DNA of 64,000 nucleotides from the NCBI RefSeq assembly GCF_014644295.1, contig NZ_BMKK01000015.1:60966-124965 (forward strand). Reading direction: 5' to 3'. The notes under the pieces are model-generated. The model saw only the letters and a list, made by a program, of their open reading frames with translations. It was not told the origin of the DNA and searched no databases. Of this stretch, positions 9,416 to 16,808 are shown one piece after another (position 1 is the stretch's first letter; every line of letters begins with the position of its first letter). A program made the translations under genes and the position numbers. This DNA is from Emticicia aquatilis (GTDB taxonomy: Bacteria; Bacteroidota; Bacteroidia; Cytophagales; Spirosomataceae).

Positions 9416-9862
9416 TTAATGGGGGTTTGAGGTTTTAAGTGAAGTCCAATTTTCATTGGCTTTTTGGATGCGAGTAGGAATATCTTTCGACCACAATTCT
9501 TTTACTTTTTTATTATAATTGAGGTATAATTTGCCATCGACTACCGTCCAAGCGTTGGGGTCAGTTGGCGACAGATGATTTTCGCTCGTTCCGTAAGCAC
9601 AAAAACCACCATATTGAGGAGCAAATTTTTCTGGGTCTGCTTTGAAAGCGTCTAAATTAGTTTGTGAACTAAACAACCATTTGCTACCACTCCAGTAGTA
9701 AGCGAAATCGCTTTTACCTTCGATTGCTTTTTGTTCGGTAAAATACGCCACAGGGTCGTAGCCTTTGATAGCAGTGCCATTGGTGTTTGTAAAAGAAATA
9801 CTTTGAGCAAAAGTATTGAACGATAAAATGAGGGCAAATATGCCAGTCAGAAGATTTTTCAT
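9416..9862 (-). CDS. YHS domain protein, exported (paralogue 2)
   Basis: The 148-residue product has a signal peptide (MKNLLTGIFALILSFNTFAQ) followed by the same domain as its neighbour: GTAIKGYDPVAYFTEQKAIEGKSDFAYYWSGSKWLFSSQTNLDAFKADPEKFAPQYGGFCAYG. It is probably the first gene of a unit with paralogue 1 and the DoxX gene. A 21-bp-phased direct repeat with TTCCC half-sites lies 63 bp upstream of its start and is likely bound by the adjacent AraC regulator. Confidence 0.85.
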   Translation of the reverse strand: MKNLLTGIFALILSFNTFAQSISFTNTNGTAIKGYDPVAYFTEQKAIEGKSDFAYYWSGSKWLFSSQTNLDAFKADPEKFAPQYGGFCAYGTSENHLSPTDPNAWTVVDGKLYLNYNKKVKELWSKDIPTRIQKANENWTSLKTSNPH

Positions 9863-9924
9863 TTTGAGTATTTGTGTTTGTTTGATTTTGATAACGCAAA
9901 GGTACTCGCTATTCCTCAGCTCGT

Positions 9925-9962
9925 AAATGTAGATAGTTCCCGAAGAAATGTAGATTCTTCCC
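9925..9962. promoter_or_regulatory. Putative AraC operator: two direct half-sites, 21-bp period
   Basis: The sequences at 9925-9941 and 9946-9962 are near-identical 17-mers of the form AAATGTAGATNNTTCCC, offset by exactly 21 bp. This is the spacing expected for two AraC-family binding modules on one helix face. The site is upstream of the YHS/DoxX genes and abuts the stop codon of the AraC gene. Confidence 0.55.
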
Positions 9963-10816
9963 TAATTTGATTGTTGGCTTGTTTTTCTAAGCTCAGAAGG
10001 GTTGATGGAAGTATAATTTTTGAAAAACTTACTGAAATGAGCGGCATCTTCAAAGCCTAAATCATCAGCAATTTCTTTAACAGATTTGTCGGTGAAATAG
10101 AATAATCGTTTGGCTTCAGTGATGATTCTTTCGTGGATAGTTTGCAAGGGTGTTTTTTTGTTATAAAGCGAAAATGTATTGGCAACCGTTTTCGGAGATT
10201 TATGGAGTAAATTGGCATAGAATGAGACCTGATGTTCTTTTCTAAAATGCCGCTCGACCAACATATTAAATTGTCGGATTAGATTAAACTTTTCTTCGTT
10301 TACTTCTTCTGTACCTAAATACTGCTTTTTGGCCAGCCTCGTAATATTGATGATAAGCCTAACGAGCAACATTCTAAGCATTCCGCCCTTTATGTCTTCT
10401 TCTGATTCAAATTCGTCCTCAAAAACTTCTAAAAGTTTTTGCATTTTGATAATGTCCTCTTCGTAAAGTTTAATAAACATCGTTTGTGAAGGTCCATAAA
10501 ATACAAAACCTACACATCCAACCTCAGAATCGTGGTCAACAACACAATAAAATTCTCGGTTAAACTGCCAAATAACCAAATCTTGCGAACGTTCAAACTT
10601 AAATGTTTGGCTCATCATGATTGGCAAAATTGTATTTGAGGTGAAATCGTAAGCTATATTATCAATCAATACTTTTTGATTATTTCCACGATTCCAAACA
10701 ATGGTATAGTATTTTGTAGGGTTATCCGATTGATTTCCTGTTCGTTGAAAATCAATTTCATTTTTTATCAAAATGACCGTTTCGTTTTTACTGTATTGAT
10801 TGAAAATATGCTTCAT
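9962..10816 (-). CDS. AraC family transcriptional regulator
   Basis: The product has 284 residues. The N-terminal cupin-like sensor region includes LPIMMSQTFKFERSQDLVIWQFNREFYCVVDHD. The C-terminal pair of helix-turn-helix motifs (about residues 190-280) includes YANLLHKSPKTVANTF and the family signature VKEIADDLGFEDAAHFSKFFKNYTSINPSELR. It is clearly paralogous to the regulator at 14458-15303, sharing the QFNREFYC.VDHD.EV segment. It probably controls the YHS-DoxX unit immediately downstream, judging by the phased repeats at 9925-9962. The inducing signal is unknown. Confidence 0.9.
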   Translation of the reverse strand: MKHIFNQYSKNETVILIKNEIDFQRTGNQSDNPTKYYTIVWNRGNNQKVLIDNIAYDFTSNTILPIMMSQTFKFERSQDLVIWQFNREFYCVVDHDSEVGCVGFVFYGPSQTMFIKLYEEDIIKMQKLLEVFEDEFESEEDIKGGMLRMLLVRLIINITRLAKKQYLGTEEVNEEKFNLIRQFNMLVERHFRKEHQVSFYANLLHKSPKTVANTFSLYNKKTPLQTIHERIITEAKRLFYFTDKSVKEIADDLGFEDAAHFSKFFKNYTSINPSELRKTSQQSN

Positions 10817-10980
10817 GAAGGCTGTTTCTAAAAATATTTTTCAGCAGAAATATAAGCAATACTGATAAATCATTTGGACTTTAAGCAATAGTTTTCCCTA
10901 TTTGTTTTATGGTAAAGTAATTCAGAAATTACTGAAAATATTTCGTCCATAAAATTCTTCAAATACTTATCAGATGGTTC

Positions 10981-11334
10981 TTATCTATCGCCCAAAAGTA
11001 CCTTTCTAATATCACCTTTTTCAATTGCTAATAAATAGAGCAGATAAGGAGCGAAAGCTATAATTCCGATAATGGTGGCTACTGGTGCAAATATAATAGA
11101 AGATAGCGAATATTTATTTCGCCACAAAATCCATATTCCAGAGAGTAATAAATAGCAACTAAAATCTAAATTAAACTGCCCATTCCAACCGATGGAGGTG
11201 ATATTATTTATAAAAATTTGGAATAAAGTCCAGCCTTCATTATTGATTACTAAGGCAGTAAAAACAACCAAAACAATGGTTTGTACGGTCAGTATCGACT
11301 TTAATAGAGTTGGGTTAGTATTTGAAGTGTTCAT
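10981..11334 (-). CDS. Small integral membrane protein, uncharacterised
   Basis: The 117-residue product has three or four hydrophobic segments: SILTVQTIVLVVFTALVIN, FSCYLLLSGIWILW and LSSIIFAPVATIIGIIAFAPYLLYLLAI. It ends in a charged tail, KGDIRKVLLGDR. No family with known function is recognised. It lies 26 bp downstream of another small membrane-protein gene and the two are probably co-transcribed with the upstream TetR regulator. Confidence 0.7.
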   Translation of the reverse strand: MNTSNTNPTLLKSILTVQTIVLVVFTALVINNEGWTLFQIFINNITSIGWNGQFNLDFSCYLLLSGIWILWRNKYSLSSIIFAPVATIIGIIAFAPYLLYLLAIEKGDIRKVLLGDR

Positions 11335-11360
11335 TCTTAATCAATTTTAAAGTTTTAAAA

Positions 11361-11777
11361 TTATTTAGCCGATTTCCAAAGTGGACCTACTGCCAACAAA
11401 AGCACGATAACATTAAACAATACATTTGACCCATTTCCCGAAGCGTAGGAACCAGCACTGTCTAAACAAAACCAAGCACATAACCCAAAAAGCACCGATT
11501 TGCGAACGCCTTCGGGGGCAAGGTCATAAACCCATTTTTGCAAGCACCAAATCATAATTCCCCAACCAAACAGAAAACCACCCGTAAGTGCAGATAGGAA
11601 GCGAGTGGTAGGGGCTTCATAATTTTGAAGGCCGTCAATTGGCCAACTCAATAAATCCAGCGACCACCGTGCTGGTTCAGAGGTTGTGAGCATTGTACCC
11701 AAAAAGAAAATAGGTCCGAAAGAACCTACTACAAATGCCGTAAATTTAAGGTAAGACTTATGAAAAGAATTTGTCAT
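11361..11777 (-). CDS. Small integral membrane protein, uncharacterised
   Basis: The 138-residue product has predicted membrane segments near residues 10-30 (FTAFVVGSFGPIFFLGTM), 62-80 (FLSALTGGFLFGWGIMIWCL), 90-110 and 117-135 (VLFNVIVLLLAVGPLW). The family is not recognised with confidence. It sits between the TetR regulator (11856-12389) and the next membrane protein, all on the minus strand, so it is a likely TetR target. Confidence 0.72.
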   Translation of the reverse strand: MTNSFHKSYLKFTAFVVGSFGPIFFLGTMLTTSEPARWSLDLLSWPIDGLQNYEAPTTRFLSALTGGFLFGWGIMIWCLQKWVYDLAPEGVRKSVLFGLCAWFCLDSAGSYASGNGSNVLFNVIVLLLAVGPLWKSAK

Positions 11778-11855
11778 TTTAGATTTTGCGTTTTATTTAC
11801 GCTGCAAGTTAAATCTATGAAATGAAAAATTTTAGACGCTACCGTACACTGAGGA

Positions 11856-12389
11856 TTACATAAAATTTTCTATGATTTGCTTTAAGCGTGTAAAATAGCC
11901 AAAAAGCCATTGATGATTAATATTTTCAGCATTTATTTGTAGATAAAAATTTTCAAGGGCTAATTCAAAAATACTTTCCAATTGTTTTTGAGAGAGACTT
12001 AGACCTAAGTCCTTAACCCAAACTATCACAAACCCATTTCCAATTATTTCGTTTGATTTGGTTAGAATATCTGCAAATATTTTGCGGTCTCTGTGTATGC
12101 GTAGTTGTCGGTTAAAAAGTATATCAGTTTTATGCTCAACAATGATGGCAATTAGGTCAGGATTAATAGTTGTAGCGTTTCTTTCCTTGTTTGCAATAAC
12201 TAAGGATTGTTCGAGGTGGTGTTTTAAAAGCTCTTCAACAAAAAGTTCAAGGTCGGCAAAGTGATGATAAAATGAAGATTTACTTTTACCTACTTTTTTG
12301 GCAAGTGGTTCAATTTTCAGTCCACTTTGCCCTGAAAGAGCAAAAATTTCGTAGCCAGTTTTAATCCAAAGTTCTCTACTTTCTGTCAT
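11856..12389 (-). CDS. TetR/AcrR family transcriptional regulator
   Basis: The 177-residue product is the usual TetR length. The N-terminal helix-turn-helix (about residues 20-45) reads GLKIEPLAKKVGKSKSSFYHHFADLELFVEELL, with the family-typical SSFYHHF recognition helix. The C-terminal ligand-binding domain is all-helical and not informative. Its ATG overlaps the stop of the upstream pyridoxamine-oxidase-like pseudogene by 4 bp (ATGA). It is followed by two small membrane-protein genes. Confidence 0.88.
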   Translation of the reverse strand: MTESRELWIKTGYEIFALSGQSGLKIEPLAKKVGKSKSSFYHHFADLELFVEELLKHHLEQSLVIANKERNATTINPDLIAIIVEHKTDILFNRQLRIHRDRKIFADILTKSNEIIGNGFVIVWVKDLGLSLSQKQLESIFELALENFYLQINAENINHQWLFGYFTRLKQIIENFM

Positions 12390-13000
12390 TTTTTATTTAC
12401 CAATTTTGCTTTTAATTCAACGATTTCGGCTTCCAAATTCTTAATATGTTGGTATGGTAGTTGCAAAATCTCCTCAATCTCTTCGGTAGTGAATCAGGGT
12501 GTAATGTGCTGCGGACAATTCCAGTCTTAGGCTTCTACATAAAAAATCATCATGAGTTCTGGTCGAAACTTGTAATCTACCAAATTGAGCGACTCGAAAA
12601 GGACTGGATTGTCTTTTAGTTCTGCAATTTCAGCCTTTACGTAGATTTTCAATCGCTTTCTATTGGGATAATCTACCAAAAACAGAGCAACTTTATTATT
12701 GGTTGCCAAATTGCCAAGGGAAATGTACTGCATATTGCCGCTAAAATCAATAAAACCCAAGCGATTTTTATCCAGCACTTTCAAAAATCCTTTTGGACCT
12801 CCCCGATGTTGAATATACGGAAATCCATTTTCGCCAACAGTTGCCACATAAAAGCTATCTCTTTTTGAGATAAAATTTTCCTCAAATTTGGTAAGCCCTT
12901 CATAAAAAATTTGGCGTTCCATTCGGGCGTAGTTGGCTCGGCTGTCGTATTTTTCTTGTAAGTTTTTGGCTGCCGATAAATAATTTTATTGTTTTTTCAT
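12386..13000 (-). pseudogene. Pyridoxamine 5'-phosphate oxidase-like (FMN-binding) protein, broken by three nonsense codons
   Basis: Read in a single frame from the ATG at 13000 to a stop at 12386, the sequence encodes a 205-codon PNPOx-like protein with SRANYARMERQIFYEGL, FYVATVGENGFPYIQHRGGPKGFLKVLD and DYPNRKRLKIYVKAEI. The frame is interrupted by TAA at 12986-12988 (fifth codon), TAA at 12527-12529 (after YVEA, before DWNCPQHITP) and TGA at 12494-12496. No frameshift is needed: both sides of each stop look family-like. The longest intact piece is 12527-12922 (131 residues). Loss of function is inferred. The 3' end overlaps the TetR start codon. Confidence 0.75.
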
Positions 13001-13074
13001 TTCCAATTCTTAAAACCAGCGAGTTTCAAACAACTTTAGCATTTATTCGGTATCTTTATCAAAAGAAAAATAAC

Positions 13075-13626
13075 ATGACAGACCATATTTTTGATTTCAT
13101 TGGTGGCGATAGCGGTCAATGGCAAGTAACAAAAATGAGTACCGCTATTGGAGAATCAATGGAGATGGTTTCGCACTTAAAAATAGTGCCGAGTTCGCTA
13201 ATAACTCAGAACGATAGCATTTGGACTTTGAAAGGCTTGAAAAGTAATATTCGGTATGCCGAGAAAGCAGAAAAAGAAAAACTCTTAGCGGTTCAAGAAG
13301 GACTTGGACGAGAGCAGGCTACCTGTGCGGCATTAATTCCACTACAAAAAAATGAGGCTTGGTGGAATTTGGCACAAGATGAACGCCGAAAAATCTTTGA
13401 AAGCCAGTCGAAACATACCGCAACGGGCTTGCATTATTTGCCAGCCATTGCCCGCCAGTTATACCATTGCCGAGATATTGGCCAACCATTTGATTTCCTG
13501 ACTTGGTTTGAATACGCTCCCGAACACGCTGACGCTTTTGAAGAATTGGTATTTCAACTCCGCAAAACCGAAGAATGGAGTTATGTGGATTGGGAGGTGG
13601 ATATTAGGTTGGTTAAAGTGCTTTAG
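13075..13626 (+). CDS. Chlorite dismutase family (heme-binding) protein
   Basis: The 183-residue product has the C-terminal pattern of the chlorite-dismutase-like family: HTATGLHYLPAIARQLYHCRDIGQPFDFLTWFEYAPEHADAFEELVFQLRKTEEWSYVDWEVDIRLVK. The His in this region is a candidate axial heme ligand. Many members are not true chlorite dismutases, so enzymatic activity is not claimed. The gene stands alone and diverges from the pseudogene at 12386-13000. It is followed by a strong bidirectional terminator. Confidence 0.75.
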   Translation: MTDHIFDFIGGDSGQWQVTKMSTAIGESMEMVSHLKIVPSSLITQNDSIWTLKGLKSNIRYAEKAEKEKLLAVQEGLGREQATCAALIPLQKNEAWWNLAQDERRKIFESQSKHTATGLHYLPAIARQLYHCRDIGQPFDFLTWFEYAPEHADAFEELVFQLRKTEEWSYVDWEVDIRLVKVL

Positions 13627-13660
13627 AAGCAATTAACCACTCCTTGATTTGTACAAACTA

Positions 13661-13699
13661 AAACGCCATTTTGTAGAAAATTTCTACAAAATGGCGTTT
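13661..13699. terminator. Bidirectional hairpin between convergent genes
   Basis: A 39-bp perfect palindrome: 19-bp arms (AAACGCCATTTTGTAGAAA and its complement) around one central base. It lies between the stop of the chlorite-dismutase-like gene and the stop of the convergent AhpD-like gene. The arms begin and end in A/T runs, as expected for a two-way terminator. Confidence 0.75.
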
Positions 13700-13718
13700 A
13701 TTACTGAAAAACATTTTT

Positions 13719-14267
13719 TTATGCGTAAACTTCCTCCAAAACTGGAGCAACAGGAAAATCAATTGGAATTTGGGTGATGGCGTGTAAGTAATTTGAAATA
13801 ATTTTATCGCCGATTACCATCAGAACATCTACCAAGTTTTCGTTGGTGTAGCCCGCCGCAAAGAAATTTTCTACACTTTCTGCCGACGCACGTCCACGGT
13901 TTTCGGTTGTGTCTTTCACAAAAACAGCCAAAGCATTTAATTTTGCATCGAAAGAAGCTTCTCCCTTACGAATTTCAAGAATTTGTTCATCGGTAAAGCC
14001 ATTCATTTTACCTAATACAGTGTGGGCTGATTGACAATAACGGCAGTCGTTTACTTGGCTCACTACTAAATTCACTACTTCACGTTCTTTTTTGCTGATA
14101 GAACTGGCGGCATTTTGTAAGTTTAAGTAAGTGCCAAGTCCATTTTTTGAATAGCCAAAAGTGGCATATAAATTGGGTACAAAACCTAAACCTTTTTGAA
14201 GGTTATCAAATATAGCTTGGTTGTTTTCTGACACTTGGTCTCTGGTTGGTACTGCAATTGTTTTCAT
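13719..14267 (-). CDS. Carboxymuconolactone decarboxylase / AhpD-like alkylhydroperoxidase
   Basis: I chose the ATG at 14267 (182 residues, MKTIAVPTRDQVSENN) because the longer frame to 14375 crosses a probable operator. The CxxC redox motif in NDCRYCQSAHTVLG, followed by the downstream His, is the AhpD active site: two Cys and a His relay electrons to reduce peroxides. KEREVVNLVVSQ upstream is also typical. It is probably regulated by the adjacent AraC protein, because the element at 14350-14384 is almost the same as the one upstream of the OsmC gene and lies at the same distance from the start. A peroxide-defence role is inferred. Confidence 0.88.
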   Translation of the reverse strand: MKTIAVPTRDQVSENNQAIFDNLQKGLGFVPNLYATFGYSKNGLGTYLNLQNAASSISKKEREVVNLVVSQVNDCRYCQSAHTVLGKMNGFTDEQILEIRKGEASFDAKLNALAVFVKDTTENRGRASAESVENFFAAGYTNENLVDVLMVIGDKIISNYLHAITQIPIDFPVAPVLEEVYA

Positions 14268-14349
14268 TGTTATGTTTTTTAAATTGTTAATTGATTGTTT
14301 ATTTCGTTTTGATGTTACAAAGGTCATACATAATAAGCAGGTACTACGA

Positions 14350-14384
14350 ACCAGTTTTTCCCTCTGTGTTATCAATTTTTCCCG
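14350..14384. promoter_or_regulatory. Putative AraC operator upstream of the AhpD-like gene
   Basis: A 35-bp element starting ACCAGTT and ending CAATTTTTCCCG matches the element at 15796-15830 at 31 of 35 positions. It contains two TTCCC half-sites 21 bp apart. It ends 83 bp upstream of the start codon at 14267, nearly the same distance as its twin has from the OsmC start. Confidence 0.65.
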
Positions 14385-14403
14385 TTTGAGATTTTAGCAA
14401 AAA

Positions 14404-14431
14404 AAAATCCCAGTTTGGCAACTGGGATTTT
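14404..14431 (-). terminator. Rho-independent terminator after AraC gene
   Basis: 12-bp arms (AAAATCCCAGTT and its complement) around a TGGC loop. On the minus strand the hairpin follows the AraC stop codon at 14458 and is succeeded by a long T-run. Confidence 0.8.
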
Positions 14432-14457
14432 ACTAATAATTTAATTTTGAGATTATT

Positions 14458-15303
14458 TTAGTGCCTTCTCATTTCTGTTTTGAAATCGGTCGGGTTTTGC
14501 CCAATGATTTTCTTGAAAAATCGGCTAAAGTGAGCCACTTCTTCAAAGCCCAATTCGTAGGCAATTTCTTTGGTGCTTTTATCGGTGTAAATCATCAGAC
14601 GTTTGGCTTCGAGCGAGATTCGTTCGTGAATGATTTGAAGTGGGCTTTTCTGATTGTAAATCAAAAAAAGATTAGAAAGCGTTTTGGGCGATTTGTTCAA
14701 TAAATCTGCATAATCTTGTACTTGATGTTTGGTTTTGTAATGATTTTCTACCGATAAATTGAATTTACGGACAATATCGAAATCTGATTCTTTCATCGGT
14801 GGCGTAAGCGACTGCTCTTTTGCTAAACGGGTAATAATAATGATTAACCTCTTGAGCATCATTCTGAGCATTTCGCCTTGAATATTGTCGTGAGTTTCAA
14901 ATTCATCGGCAAAGACTTTTACTAATAAATCTAAACGAGTGACATTTTTTTCATCTAAACTGATGAACAATAAATCTCGCATACCATAAAACAAAAAACC
15001 TACGCACGACACCTCTCGGTCGTGGTCAACAATGCAATAAAACTCACGATTAAATTGCCATGAAACTAAGTCTTCGGGTCGTTCAAATCTAAATGATTGA
15101 TTGACCATTAGTGCTAAAATCGAATTTTTTGGAAAATGATATTCCACTTCGTCAATCCATGCAGTTTGTTCCTCTCCTCTGTTCCATGCAATGGTAAGTA
15201 GTCTTTCGTTGCGGTTTTTGAAAAAGTATTTATCGAACGTAGGCTCGTTAATTCTAAGCGATAAGGCACTATCAAGTGCGTTTTCTTGGTAAGCATATAT
15301 CAT
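14458..15303 (-). CDS. AraC family transcriptional regulator (paralogue of the one at 9962)
   Basis: The 281-residue product has the same architecture as the AraC protein at 9962-10816: an N-terminal cupin-like sensor (ILALMVNQSFRFERPEDLVSWQFNREFYCIVDHDREVSCVGFLFYG) and a C-terminal double HTH (YADLLNKSPKTLSNLF; TKEIAYELGFEEVAHFSRFFKKIIGQNPTDFK). It begins 3 bp after the OsmC gene ends, so the two are one transcript. It lies between two genes that share the 35-bp element with TTCCC half-sites, making it the likely regulator of both and of itself. Confidence 0.9.
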   Translation of the reverse strand: MIYAYQENALDSALSLRINEPTFDKYFFKNRNERLLTIAWNRGEEQTAWIDEVEYHFPKNSILALMVNQSFRFERPEDLVSWQFNREFYCIVDHDREVSCVGFLFYGMRDLLFISLDEKNVTRLDLLVKVFADEFETHDNIQGEMLRMMLKRLIIIITRLAKEQSLTPPMKESDFDIVRKFNLSVENHYKTKHQVQDYADLLNKSPKTLSNLFLIYNQKSPLQIIHERISLEAKRLMIYTDKSTKEIAYELGFEEVAHFSRFFKKIIGQNPTDFKTEMRRH

Positions 15304-15306
15304 CGC

Positions 15307-15714
15307 TCAAATTTGTTTGGTAGTAATGATTACTTGATTTGTCAGTAACTTATGAACGGGACATTTTTCGGCAATATTGAGCAACATAGCTTTTTGCTCA
15401 TCGTCTAAATTTCCCACAAAATGAAGTTCACGCAAAATATTTGTCGATTGACTAACGCCAACTCTTTCAACTTGCAGCGAAAGTTCAATTTCCAATTGCT
15501 CTAAATCCCATCCTTTTCTATCGGCATACATTCGCAAGGTGGCGGCCGTACAAGTAGCCAAACCCGCCAAGATAAACTCATAGGGGTCTGGCCCTAAATC
15601 CGTTCCGTTATTTTCAATTGGCTCATCGCCAATTAATTCATGCTTATCTGTTTGAATCACCGTTTGGTATCTATCTCTGCCAATGCTTGCTTTTACTTTG
15701 GTTATTTCTGCCAT
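15307..15714 (-). CDS. OsmC family peroxiredoxin-like protein
   Basis: The 135-residue product shows the OsmC fold features: GPDPYEFILAGLATCTAATLRMYADRKGW (first Cys of the redox pair, with the typical YEFILAGLATC helix) and ILNIAEKCPVHKLLTNQVIITT (second Cys in CPVHKLL). Family members reduce organic hydroperoxides using the two Cys, or are thiol carriers. It is the first gene of the osmC-araC unit, with a probable AraC operator 82 bp upstream at 15796-15830. Together with the AhpD-like gene it forms a small peroxide-response regulon. Confidence 0.9.
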   Translation of the reverse strand: MAEITKVKASIGRDRYQTVIQTDKHELIGDEPIENNGTDLGPDPYEFILAGLATCTAATLRMYADRKGWDLEQLEIELSLQVERVGVSQSTNILRELHFVGNLDDEQKAMLLNIAEKCPVHKLLTNQVIITTKQI

Positions 15715-15795
15715 TGCTTTAATGTATCAATAAAAAACTATTTTACTCAACATATTCAGAAAACAAATGTATTGCTACTTAAAATTTCACATCGT

Positions 15796-15830
15796 ACCAG
15801 TTATTCCCTATGAGTTACCAATTTTTCCCG
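15796..15830. promoter_or_regulatory. Putative AraC operator upstream of the OsmC gene
   Basis: This element starts ACCAGTTATTCCC and ends CAATTTTTCCCG. It is almost identical to the element at 14350-14384, with two TTCCC half-sites 21 bp apart, and is placed 82 bp from the OsmC start codon. Confidence 0.65.
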
Positions 15831-16100
15831 AATTAATGTTTAAAAACAAATTTTAAGTATAGTTCTTCTTAAATTATAATGAATTTCTAAACTCATTTAG
15901 ATGATTATTTATAAAATTTTTCTAAAAAAACCAAACTATTTCTCAATGCTGCTTCATTATTATATCAATTTATCCTTTTGCTTTTATTCATCTTTTTAAT
16001 AATTTCAAGCATTATTGATGCTAAATGAAGTCTGTTCAATCAGTATGAAACATTACTTGTTTAGCTGAGTAAAAATAAAATTTTAACAAAATTTGCAAAA

Positions 16101-16115
16101 ATGAACAATGTTCAT
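16101..16115. promoter_or_regulatory. TetR-type operator 1 (upstream of tetR)
   Basis: A perfect 15-bp palindrome, ATGAACAATGTTCAT, 26 bp upstream of the tetR start codon. The same core (TGAACA-W-TGTTCA) recurs at 16778-16790 before the efflux genes, indicating autoregulation plus control of the pump. Confidence 0.75.
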
Positions 16116-16141
16116 TTTATTTATACGGTAATTTTAAATCA

Positions 16142-16759
16142 ATGGCAATTTCAGATAGAAAAGCAAGAGAGAAAGAAGATTTGAAAGCACTTATTTTGAG
16201 TGGAGCAAAAAAACTCTTTGTTGAAAAAGGAATCGAACAAACAACCATTCGGAATATTGCCGATGCGATTGATTACAGCGTAGGTACAGTCTATGTGTAT
16301 TTCAAAGACAAAAATGCCATTTTTCATGCCTTGCACACGCAAGGTTTTACGCAATTAGGTGGCGAATTTAAGGTCTTATTTCATGTATCAGACCCAATGG
16401 AGCGTTTGCGAGCAATGGGTAGAGTTTATATCAATTTTGCATTGCAAAACCCTGATATGTACGACCTTATGTTTAACTTGAAAGCCCCAATGGAGTTTTT
16501 GAATGATGCAAAAAAAGAAGAATGGAGTGAAGGAAAAGGTACTTTTGGTGTGCTTCGCACCACGGTTGAGCAGTGCATGACCGATGGTCATTTCAAAGGA
16601 CACAACTTAGAGCCAACAGCCTTTATGATTTGGAGTATGGTGCATGGCATGGTGAGTTTAGAAATCAGTAAACGCTCACTCGGTGTTAATATTCAGCAGC
16701 CCGAAACAATCGTTGTGGCGGCTTATGAAGAGTTTTTGAAAATAATGGATAGAGTTTAA
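16142..16759 (+). CDS. TetR/AcrR family regulator of the adjacent RND efflux operon
   Basis: The product has 205 residues. The N-terminal HTH reads GIEQTTIRNIADAIDYSVGTVYVYFKDKNAIFHALH, with the TetR recognition helix VGTVYVYF. The C-terminal domain (WSMVHGMVSLEISKR) resembles WHG-type TetR C-terminal domains. The gene is followed after 49 bp by a TolC-like gene and the rest of an RND pump. Two near-identical palindromes (16101-16115 and 16778-16790) flank it, so it most likely represses itself and the pump until a substrate binds. Confidence 0.92.
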   Translation: MAISDRKAREKEDLKALILSGAKKLFVEKGIEQTTIRNIADAIDYSVGTVYVYFKDKNAIFHALHTQGFTQLGGEFKVLFHVSDPMERLRAMGRVYINFALQNPDMYDLMFNLKAPMEFLNDAKKEEWSEGKGTFGVLRTTVEQCMTDGHFKGHNLEPTAFMIWSMVHGMVSLEISKRSLGVNIQQPETIVVAAYEEFLKIMDRV

Positions 16760-16777
16760 TATTTTTTTGCTCAATAA

Positions 16778-16790
16778 TGAACATTGTTCA
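16778..16790. promoter_or_regulatory. TetR-type operator 2 (upstream of the efflux genes)
   Basis: TGAACATTGTTCA is a perfect 13-bp palindrome that differs only at the centre from operator 1. It lies 18 bp upstream of the TolC-like start codon at 16809. Confidence 0.75.
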
Positions 16791-16808
16791 AATTTAAAAC
16801 AAAATTCA

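Larger units (their letters stand above)
15715..16141. other. Divergent intergenic region between osmC-like and tetR genes
   Basis: 427 bp of AT-rich DNA. It holds the AraC operator at 15796-15830 near the minus-strand gene and the TetR palindrome at 16101-16115 near the plus-strand gene. Between them (about 15831-16090) I see no gene and no strong structure. Confidence 0.6.

Noticed and set aside
12386..13000. Alternative genetic code reading TAA/TGA as sense in the pyridoxamine-oxidase-like gene
   Set aside because: All other genes in the window end normally at TAA/TGA/TAG, so decay is the simpler explanation.
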